Program-made: the position numbers and the translations under genes
NCBI GenBank assembly: GCA_009846005.1
Contig: VXYL01000070.1
Location: forward strand, 341,699 to 405,698
DNA from: Gammaproteobacteria bacterium
GTDB lineage: Bacteria > Pseudomonadota > Gammaproteobacteria > Pseudomonadales > Azotimanducaceae
Length of the DNA: 64,000 nucleotides
Direction of reading: 5' to 3'
The notes under the pieces: generated by a model
What the model was told of the DNA's origin: nothing
What the model saw: only the letters and a program-made list of their open reading frames with translations
Database searches by the model: none
Shown: piece after piece, positions 17,781-25,032 of the stretch
How positions within the stretch are numbered: the stretch's first letter is position 1
How the letters are laid out: each line of letters begins with the position of its first letter

Positions 17781-17896
17781 GAAGTCGCTTGGCGGCAGCT
17801 CTTCGCCCCTGTCTAAGGCGCACCATGGCTACCGGCAACGACCTCCCGACCTCCGTCCGCTACGAAGACGGGCCAAAAAGGCACGGTGCCCCCTAG
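17781..17896 (+). pseudogene. Truncated copy of the NCS2 permease leader and first codons
   Basis: Bases 17781-17870 nearly repeat 18866-18955, the leader and first codons of the permease gene. Both contain GAAGTCGCTTGGCGGCAG, then AAGGCGCACCATGG and the peptide MATGNDLPT. The copy stays similar for about 14 codons (SVRYE against TVRYE), then turns into unrelated sequence and stops at 17896 after 24 codons. It looks like the 5' remnant of a duplicated permease gene, or of a duplication that inserted the secreted-protein gene between the two copies. Confidence 0.75.
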
Positions 17897-17924
17897 TCCG
17901 TCGAGACGCTGCCGTTCCAGCCTT

Positions 17925-18596
17925 TCAGTCCGGACGCCCCAGATGTCGGCAAAGGCAACCGCTACCGGCGCTATAGCCTGTTTCGTCGACGTGGTGATAG
18001 AAGTCGACGAGCTGGCGGGTGCAGTCGAAGTCTTCGACGAGATACACGACCTTCACAATCGGTCGTCCAGAGGCTTTATTGTCGGCGATGCAACCACAGT
18101 TGAGAAGTGTGTGGACATACGTGTGCTCGCACTCTTCTTCGTCAGCGGCGGAACCGACCGCTTCGGAGCGAAAGGGGAGATCGTTTTCCGAGACATGCAC
18201 CAGCCCGCCGCCCGCGGCATCACGATAGACCAGCGTGAAGCGGCGATCCACGATGAGCGTCACTACGCAGTCGGAGACACAATCGCTGGTCTCGACGGTC
18301 TCGAGGAATTCCTGGTCGAAGGAGGGGAGATTGCGAACGTTCCTACCGCGAGGCAGCGAGGCGTCGTCGACGAAATCAATGGTGGTATGGCCGTAGGCAT
18401 CCTTGATTGCGAGGGCCAACGCACCGCCGATGGTGCCGATGACGGAGCATTCAGAGAAGCAACCGGGAACGGCCATATCGGATAGGTCGGCAGTGACCGA
18501 GGCAGCCGACCGTGCGGGATTCGACTCGGCGGCTGTAGTGGTGTATGCAGCCAATAGAAAGCAAAAGGCGGGAATGATCGATCGCATGGTGGACAC
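17925..18596 (-). CDS. Cysteine-rich secreted protein of unknown function
   Basis: A 223-residue protein with a signal peptide (MRSIIPAFCFLLAAYTTTAAE from the second methionine at residue 4). The mature part has ten cysteines, several in close pairs (GCFSEC, SDCVSDC, LNCGC, GCLC), which suggests up to five disulfide bonds and a periplasmic or extracellular location. No known family was recognised. It lies between the truncated and complete copies of the permease start, on the opposite strand, so it may have come in with whatever event made that duplication. Its third codon positions look less GC-biased than its neighbours, by eye only. Confidence 0.65.
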   Translation of the reverse strand: MSTMRSIIPAFCFLLAAYTTTAAESNPARSAASVTADLSDMAVPGCFSECSVIGTIGGALALAIKDAYGHTTIDFVDDASLPRGRNVRNLPSFDQEFLETVETSDCVSDCVVTLIVDRRFTLVYRDAAGGGLVHVSENDLPFRSEAVGSAADEEECEHTYVHTLLNCGCIADNKASGRPIVKVVYLVEDFDCTRQLVDFYHHVDETGYSAGSGCLCRHLGRPD

Positions 18597-18865
18597 AACA
18601 GGCTCTTTTCGGTTGCCGGCATGGGGTCAGCAGCTTCGGAAGGGAGAGGAGCCTGGTCAAATGTTTTCTGCGGTAGTCTGGTCTCGTTTCGTCGAGCTAG
18701 GCAGACGTCGCGCTAGGGTTGTCGCAACATTCGAGTCCAGCACGACGTATCCCCGTTCGCCCGGCTGATTATGTAATCCTTCGACGCCAGTTGCCGTAGA
18801 GAAGTGCGCCCGCGACGTCCTTAAGGTGCCGGTCGGGCCAAGAGCAGTCGCGTATCATGTCCGCT
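18597..18865. other. Intergenic region without a recognisable gene
   Basis: About 270 bases between the divergent starts of the secreted protein and the permease. It should hold both promoters, but no convincing -35 and -10 pair was found. Short open frames here lack family features. Confidence 0.6.
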
Positions 18866-18911
18866 GAAGTCGCTTGGCGGCAGCGTTCGTCGCCTCCTGA
18901 CAAGGCGCACC

Positions 18912-20672
18912 ATGGCCACCGGCAACGACCTCCCGACCACCGTCCGCTACGAAGCCGACGAACAACCGCCGCTACCCCTATCCGTGGGTCTCGGCATACA
19001 GCTAATGGTGCTCATCGTCGCCGGGATCGTGCTGACCCCCGCCATCGTCATTCGCGCTGCCGGGGGCAGCGAGACCTACCTGGCCTGGGCGGTGTTCGCC
19101 GCCGTCGCGATCAGCGGCACAACCACGGTGATGCAGGCCGTTCGTTTCGGACGCATCGGTGCCGGCTATGTGCTGGCAATGGGAACGTCCGGCGCATTCA
19201 TCGCCATTTGCGTTACGGCGTTGGTAGAGGGAGGGCCGGCCCTGCTCGCCACCCTTGTGGTTGTCTCCGCGTTGTTCCAGTTCGCGTTTTCGGCCCGGCT
19301 CTCCCTGTTCCGGCGCGTGCTGACACCGACGGTCGCGGGTACGGTGATCATGCTCATCGCCGTCACCGTCATGCCGATCATCTTCGGGATGCTGACGGAG
19401 GTGCCCGAGGACTCGCCACCGCTCGGCGCGCCGATAAGCGCCGTCGCGACGCTGATAACCGTCTGTGCGATCGCCCTCAAGGCGACCGGCGCACTGCGCC
19501 TTTGGGCGCCGGTCATCGGTGTCGTGGTCGGATCGGCAGTCGCCGCCTACTTCGGCCTCTACGACACGAATCGGGTCGCCGAGGCGTCGTGGATCGGGTT
19601 CCCGACCATCGGGTGGCCTGGTTTCGACCTCGAGTTCAGCGCCGCCTTCTGGTCACTGCTTCCGGCCTTCATCTTCGTCACCCTCGTCGGTGCCATCGAG
19701 ACCATCGGCGACTCGGTGGCAATCCAACGGGTGTCCTGGAAGCGGCCCAAAGCGGTGGACTTCCGCGCGGTGCAGGGCGCAGTGGCCGCGGACGGCATGG
19801 GCAACCTGCTGTCGGGACTCGCCGGCACCGTTCCGAACACGACCTATTCGAGCAGCGTCTCCGTTACGGAACTCACCGGCGTCGGCGCCCGCGTCGTCGG
19901 CCTCGTCCTTGGGCTCGTCATGATTGCGTTCGCGTTCTTCCCCAAGGCGCTGGCCGTGGTCCTGGCCATCCCCGGCCCGGTCGCCGCTGCCTACGTCACC
20001 GTGCTGTTGGCGATGTTGTTCGTGGTCGGCATGAAGATCATCGTCCAGGACGGCGTCGACTACCGCAAGGGGCTGATCGTGGGGGTGTCGTTCTGGCTCG
20101 GCGTCGGCTTCCAGAACGGCGTCATCTTCCCGGAGTTTCTGGCCGACTTCGCAGGTGGTCTGCTTCAGAACGGGATGACCGCAGGCGGCCTCGCGGCGAT
20201 TCTGCTCACCCTGTTCGTGGAGTTGACGGCGCCTCGGCGACGTCGGATCGAGCTGGCGTTCGAACTTTCGGCCCTGCCGAGCATCCGGGAATTCCTTGCC
20301 GGGTGCGCATCCCGCTACGGCTGGAACGAGGCGATGACGCAGCGACTCGATGCTGCCAGCGAAGAGACGTTGCTGACGCTGCTTCCGGACGACGAGGAAC
20401 CGGCCCCGGAACCCCGGCGACTGCAGCTGACCGTACACAAGCAAGACGGCGGGGCGACACTCGAGTTCATCGCGGCACCAGGCGAGGCCAACCTCGAAGA
20501 TCGCATCGCGCTGCTCAACGACCGCCTCGACGAGACCTCGCGCGAACGGGAAGTCTCGCTGCGCTTGTTGCGTCACCTGGCTTCATCGGTGCGTCACCAG
20601 CAGTATCACGACACCGACATCGTGACAGTCGCGGTGGACTTGCCCAAGGCAGAGCCTAGCGTCTCGACGTGA
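18912..20672 (+). CDS. NCS2-family purine/pyrimidine permease with C-terminal HATPase-like domain
   Basis: A 586-residue protein. Residues about 20-445 form a nucleobase permease of the NCS2 (uracil-xanthine) family: some 12-14 hydrophobic spans, the family-type segments VGAIETIGDSVA near 260 and PNTTYSSSVSVTEL near 315, and LVVGMK-like helices at the end. Residues about 450-586 are soluble and unlike normal permeases: LPSIREFLAGCASRYGW, an EE-containing helix, RRLQLTVHK and REVSLRLLRHLASSV resemble the layout of anti-sigma-type HATPase domains, but the ATP-binding glycine motif is weak. The substrate (uracil, xanthine or urate) cannot be told. The ATG at 18912 begins in a leader that is duplicated at 17781-17896. 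Confidence 0.88.
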   Translation: MATGNDLPTTVRYEADEQPPLPLSVGLGIQLMVLIVAGIVLTPAIVIRAAGGSETYLAWAVFAAVAISGTTTVMQAVRFGRIGAGYVLAMGTSGAFIAICVTALVEGGPALLATLVVVSALFQFAFSARLSLFRRVLTPTVAGTVIMLIAVTVMPIIFGMLTEVPEDSPPLGAPISAVATLITVCAIALKATGALRLWAPVIGVVVGSAVAAYFGLYDTNRVAEASWIGFPTIGWPGFDLEFSAAFWSLLPAFIFVTLVGAIETIGDSVAIQRVSWKRPKAVDFRAVQGAVAADGMGNLLSGLAGTVPNTTYSSSVSVTELTGVGARVVGLVLGLVMIAFAFFPKALAVVLAIPGPVAAAYVTVLLAMLFVVGMKIIVQDGVDYRKGLIVGVSFWLGVGFQNGVIFPEFLADFAGGLLQNGMTAGGLAAILLTLFVELTAPRRRRIELAFELSALPSIREFLAGCASRYGWNEAMTQRLDAASEETLLTLLPDDEEPAPEPRRLQLTVHKQDGGATLEFIAAPGEANLEDRIALLNDRLDETSREREVSLRLLRHLASSVRHQQYHDTDIVTVAVDLPKAEPSVST

Positions 20673-20753
20673 GTCCAAAAGCCCCTGCACGCGGGTTCTA
20701 ACGCCGGCGGCTTTGTGCCACCATTGCCGACCCTCGATTCACAGATTCGACCC

Positions 20754-21290
20754 ATGGCCCGCTTGCCCGTCCTCCACTATCCGGATCCTCGGCTTCGCAC
20801 CAAGGCGAAGCCCGTGGACGTCGTGGGCGACGACATACGCCAGTTGATCGACGATCTCCTCGAGACGATGTACGAAGCCCCCGGTATTGGTCTCGCGGCC
20901 ACCCAGGTCAACGTTCACAAGCGTGTCCTCGTGGTGGATGTTTCGGAGAACCGCGACGAACCCCGGGCGTTCGTGAACCCGGTCATCGAGTTCGCCGAAG
21001 GCACCCAGGAGCGTGAGGAGGGCTGCTTGTCGGTACCCGGTTTCTTCGAGCCCGTCGAACGTTCCGAGCGCATCCGGGTTGCTGCTCTGGACCGGGAAGG
21101 CAAACCGTTCACGCTGAAAGCCGAGGGGCTGCTCGCGGTGTGCATCCAGCACGAGTGCGACCACTTGGATGGCAAGCTGTTCGTCGACTACCTATCGAGC
21201 CTCAAGCGGCAGCGCATCAAGAAGAAGCTTCAGAAGCGCCCATCCGATTCCGGTCGCCGACCAGCAGTCGCACGCGCCGGCCGGGGCTGA
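20754..21290 (+). CDS. def: Peptide deformylase
   Basis: Removes the formyl group from the N-terminus of new proteins. The 178 residues contain the three metal-site motifs GIGLAATQV near 45, EGCLSVPG near 90 and QHECDHLDG near 132. ATG 20754 gives the family start [15 protein letters not shown]. The C-terminus is basic ([11 protein letters not shown]). It is followed by fmt after 19 bases, the classic pairing of deformylase with formyltransferase. Upstream is the permease; the usual dprA neighbour lies about 3 kb away on the other strand. Confidence 0.97.
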   Translation: MARLPVLHYPDPRLRTKAKPVDVVGDDIRQLIDDLLETMYEAPGIGLAATQVNVHKRVLVVDVSENRDEPRAFVNPVIEFAEGTQEREEGCLSVPGFFEPVERSERIRVAALDREGKPFTLKAEGLLAVCIQHECDHLDGKLFVDYLSSLKRQRIKKKLQKRPSDSGRRPAVARAGRG

Positions 21291-21309
21291 CAGACACTTC
21301 AAGCACAAC

Positions 21310-22254
21310 ATGGCGTGGCGACTGGCGTTCGCGGGCGCGCCGGCGTTCGCGGCAACGATTCTTGCGCGGCTGCTGGACTCGCCGCACAGCGTCGACCTCG
21401 TCTACACGCAACCGCCCCGACCCACGGGCCGCGGCCGAAAGGTCTCCAAAAGTCCGGTCCACCTGTTGGCGGAGACCGCCGGCATCGCGGTGCGAACGCC
21501 GCCCAAGCTTGAGGGCGAAGAAGCCCTCCTCACCGGGTTCGACTGGCTGGTCGTCGCCGCGTACGGGCTCCTGCTTCCCCAGTCCGTACTCGACGCGCCG
21601 AGGCACCATTGCCTGAACGTCCACGCCTCCCTGCTGCCCCGCTGGCGCGGTGCGGCACCGGTGGAACGGGCGATCATGGCCGGCGATACCGAGACCGGCG
21701 TCAGCATCATGCGAATCGAGGCCAAGCTGGACTCGGGCCCCGTATACCGCCAGCGCCGGATCTCTCTCGGCGATGATGCCACGGGCGCAACACTCGCGAC
21801 GGATCTCGCGGCTCATGGCGCGGACACGTTGCTCGAGGTACTCGATGAACTTCCCGACCTCTTACCCCAACCCCAAGACGACGCATTGGCCACCTACGCC
21901 CGTAAACTGACCAGCGCGGATTCGCTAATCGACTGGCGCAAGGACGCAGGCCCAATCGGCCGCCAAGTCAGGGCGTTGTCTGGTCGCGCGGCTGCGTACA
22001 CCACGGCACGGAAGGGCATTCGAATGCGCCTTCTTGCGGCGCAACCGGTGAGCCGGAACGATGATTCGCCGCCCGGAACATTGCGTCGGATCGACAATCG
22101 GTGGCAGATTGCATGTGGAACAGGCGCACTCGCGCCGCTCACCGTACAACTCAATCGCGGCAGGGGCACAGCTATGCCAATGAAAAGCGCCGCTAACGGT
22201 TTTCCGAAGTTGCTGTTCGATGGAGCCCGTTTCGGACAGATAGGCGACGAATGA
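21310..22254 (+). CDS. fmt: Methionyl-tRNA formyltransferase
   Basis: Formylates initiator Met-tRNA using 10-formyltetrahydrofolate. The 314 residues show LAFAGAPAFAATIL at the start, TQPPRPTGRGRK, the catalytic NVHASLLPRWRGAAPVERAI near residue 105, and DSGPVY; the C-terminal OB-like domain follows from about 205 with KLTSADSLIDWRKDA. Its last four bases overlap the start of a TonB-dependent receptor gene (ATGA at 22251-22254), an unusual partner. rsmB, which often follows fmt, is absent. Confidence 0.96.
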   Translation: MAWRLAFAGAPAFAATILARLLDSPHSVDLVYTQPPRPTGRGRKVSKSPVHLLAETAGIAVRTPPKLEGEEALLTGFDWLVVAAYGLLLPQSVLDAPRHHCLNVHASLLPRWRGAAPVERAIMAGDTETGVSIMRIEAKLDSGPVYRQRRISLGDDATGATLATDLAAHGADTLLEVLDELPDLLPQPQDDALATYARKLTSADSLIDWRKDAGPIGRQVRALSGRAAAYTTARKGIRMRLLAAQPVSRNDDSPPGTLRRIDNRWQIACGTGALAPLTVQLNRGRGTAMPMKSAANGFPKLLFDGARFGQIGDE

Positions 22255-24908
22255 GGCACCGTTCGAATCGCGCCGGACGGACGGCCTCGCGTAGGAGTGC
22301 CGCCACCTTTGATCGACCACCTCTCACCAAACGATGGCTCGCGACGACCGCTGTTTGCGCCGTCACGCTCGCATGGGGCGAGACCGACCGATCCGGCATC
22401 ATCGAGGAAGTGGTCGTCACGGCCAAGACCGGCAGCCGCATCGCCCGCCAAGCCGACTCCCCGTCCCCGCTGTCGAGCTACGAAGGCGAGAATCTTCTCG
22501 ACGCCGGACTCAAGGACATCCGCGACCTTGTGGGGGTTCTGTCGATCAACGCCGGGTCGGAGAACAACTCCGACAACCTGACCCAGAACTTCACGGTCGG
22601 TACGGCCAACATCAATCTGCGCGGGCTAGGCGTCGCCTCCACCTTGGTGCTGCTGAACGGTCGTCGTCAAGTTCTGTCCTCCGTGCAAACGGACGACGGA
22701 TCCAGCTTCGTGGACCTCGCCGCACTCGTGCCGATGCTGGCCATCGAGCGGGTCGAAATCTTGAAGGACGGCGCCACGGCCATCTACGGGTCTGAAGCCG
22801 TCGCCGGGGTCGCCAACTTCATCACCCGACAAGGCCTCGAGGGTATCGAAGTCCAGGCCGAGTACCGAAGCCGGGTCAGCGACGGCTCGCAGGACGACCT
22901 CGCGCTGGATGCAGTGATCGGCGGCAACGCGGGCACGGCGGAATTCCTGCTTGCCGGCAGCTATCTCGACCGTTCGAGCCTGGTGCTGATCGAGGTCGAC
23001 TGGCTGCGACCCGCTACCAGCGGTTTCGGCAACCCCGGCAGTTTTAGCGTGCCGTCCCTAGGTCGCACGGTGGCCGACCCCCAATGCGAACGCTACGCGG
23101 GCTTGCTCCAGGAACTCGCGGGCGGCGGCACGATCTGCCGGTTCGACTACGGCCCCCAGATCACGGCGATCCCCAACGAGCAGCGAACCCAGGCCTGGGG
23201 CCGGGTCGACCTGGAAGTGAGCGAGACGGCGAACCTCTGGGCGGAGTTCGGCTACGCCCGGAACGACATCAGCCGGGATGTCTCGCCGAGTTTCCCGGTA
23301 CTCAACACGCCCCTGGTGCCCGCCAACAACCCCGGCAACACATTCGGCGAAGCGGTCTTCTTCCAGGGCCGACCCTACGGCTTCGGCCAGCCGCCGGAGA
23401 TCAACTACTACCAGCACGACACCGCCCGGCTAGCTTTGGGCATTGACGGGCGTTTCTCCGATCGCACGGATTGGAACGTCTCGCTTGTTCACGCGGTGAA
23501 CGACTCGCTCCTGAACCCCCGCGACGTGATCGCCGCGAACTTCCAGGCCGCGCTGCAGGGCTTCGGCGGCAGCACCTGCGATACCAGTCCCACCGCGCCC
23601 GAACCCGCAGTAGCCGGCGCAGGCGGCTGCCTTTTCTTCAATCCGTTCAGTTCGACCTTCGCCGCGACCCCGGGTGACGCGCTGCACAACTCCCCCGAAC
23701 TGCGCGAGTTCATCATCGGCGACTACTTCGGCGACGGCGAGTCGACCCTCACCGCACTGGAAGCGAACCTCACGGGGTTCCTTCCCGGCTACCGGGCGGG
23801 GTTCGCGGTCGGTGTCCAGTACCGCGACCAGTCGCTGACTTTCGCCTACGACACCGTCACACGGCAGGACGGCTTCGCGTTCCTCATCGGCAACGCCAAT
23901 TTCGAGGCCGAGGATGACGTCTTCGCGGCCTACGGCGAGGTCTGGGTGCCCCTGTCAACGCGCCTCGAAGCCACCGGCGCGTTGCGCTACGAGAACTACG
24001 GCGAGGGCGTCGGCGACACCTTGGACCCGAAGGTCACGGTTCTCTACCGCGCGACGGATTCGCTCTCGGTACGCGGCTCGTTCAGCACCTCGTTCCGGGC
24101 ACCGTCCCCGTTCCAGACCCGAGGCGTGCAGACGAACTTCACGAACATCGTCGACCACGACGGCTCCCGGACCTTCGCCGGTAGACGCACCCTGGGCGAT
24201 CCGCAACTGCAGCCGGAGACTTCCCGCGCCTACAACGGGGGTTTGAGTTGGCAGACGGGAAACTGGGCATTGAATGCGGATCTCTGGCGCTACTCGTTCG
24301 AGGACGTGCTGCGGAAAGAGAACGCGCAGGCCATCGTCAACGCGAACCCGTTCGATTCCCGCGTGGAGCGCACGTCCGCCGGTACCATCGCCATCGTCAA
24401 CGTCGCCTTCATCAACGCGGACCGCATCGAAACGACCGGTCTGGACCTGTCCGCCCGGGCCGACTTCGTCACCGCCCGCGGGACTCTTTCGGCGTGGGCC
24501 GAGGCGACCTGGCTCTTTGCCTACGACGTGACCAACGCCGGCGTCGAAATCGACGGGCTCGGCAAGCTCAACCGCGCCAACGTCGGGGCGCCGAATCAGC
24601 GGCTGCGCTTCGCCGGGGGCTTGGGTTGGACGCGTGACCGGCTTCGCCTCAACACCATGGTGCGGCACGTCGGCGCATACGAGGACGATGCCGGGGGCAG
24701 CATCGACGGATTCTCCACCCTCGATGCCAACGCAACGTGGTCGTTGGGAACGTGGCTGGTCCAGGCGTCGGAAACTTCCCTCACCGTGGGAGCGGCAAAC
24801 GCGCTCGATGCGGATCCGCCCCACGTCAACATCGCCGGAAGCTACGATCCACGTTCCGCCGATCCCCGTGGTCGACGCGTGTACGTTAGGGTTCAGGCAA
24901 CGCGCTAG
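22251..24908 (+). CDS. TonB-dependent outer membrane receptor
   Basis: An 885-residue protein that should take up a large ligand (siderophore, vitamin or polymer fragment) across the outer membrane using TonB energy. It has an N-terminal export region (hydrophobic LATTAVCAVTLAWG after a basic stretch), a TonB-box-like IIEEVVVTAK near residue 50, a plug domain (NINLRGLGVASTLVLLNGRRQ, ERVEILKDGATAIYGSEAVAGVANFIT), then a beta barrel ending in VYVRVQATR. The plug pattern with the GSEAVAG segment is common in receptors of oligotrophic bacteria. The ligand is unknown; no biosynthetic or degradation genes lie beside it. The start overlaps fmt by four bases, so the exact N-terminus is slightly uncertain. 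Confidence 0.93.
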   Translation: MRHRSNRAGRTASRRSAATFDRPPLTKRWLATTAVCAVTLAWGETDRSGIIEEVVVTAKTGSRIARQADSPSPLSSYEGENLLDAGLKDIRDLVGVLSINAGSENNSDNLTQNFTVGTANINLRGLGVASTLVLLNGRRQVLSSVQTDDGSSFVDLAALVPMLAIERVEILKDGATAIYGSEAVAGVANFITRQGLEGIEVQAEYRSRVSDGSQDDLALDAVIGGNAGTAEFLLAGSYLDRSSLVLIEVDWLRPATSGFGNPGSFSVPSLGRTVADPQCERYAGLLQELAGGGTICRFDYGPQITAIPNEQRTQAWGRVDLEVSETANLWAEFGYARNDISRDVSPSFPVLNTPLVPANNPGNTFGEAVFFQGRPYGFGQPPEINYYQHDTARLALGIDGRFSDRTDWNVSLVHAVNDSLLNPRDVIAANFQAALQGFGGSTCDTSPTAPEPAVAGAGGCLFFNPFSSTFAATPGDALHNSPELREFIIGDYFGDGESTLTALEANLTGFLPGYRAGFAVGVQYRDQSLTFAYDTVTRQDGFAFLIGNANFEAEDDVFAAYGEVWVPLSTRLEATGALRYENYGEGVGDTLDPKVTVLYRATDSLSVRGSFSTSFRAPSPFQTRGVQTNFTNIVDHDGSRTFAGRRTLGDPQLQPETSRAYNGGLSWQTGNWALNADLWRYSFEDVLRKENAQAIVNANPFDSRVERTSAGTIAIVNVAFINADRIETTGLDLSARADFVTARGTLSAWAEATWLFAYDVTNAGVEIDGLGKLNRANVGAPNQRLRFAGGLGWTRDRLRLNTMVRHVGAYEDDAGGSIDGFSTLDANATWSLGTWLVQASETSLTVGAANALDADPPHVNIAGSYDPRSADPRGRRVYVRVQATR

Positions 24909-25032
24909 CGCGTCTCGCGAGTACGCGAGCCGTCCAAGAGCGATCCCAACCGCTTTGACAAATGCAACCTGTGCGTGAACATCAGGGCTGCTCAAAGGAG
25001 TCTAGAGCCCGGATATCTCGCCAGTGGCCGCG

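Noticed and set aside
18597-18911. A purine or xanthine riboswitch ahead of the permease
   Set aside because: The leader is duplicated and shared at 17781, but I could not match it to any known purine or xanthine aptamer core.
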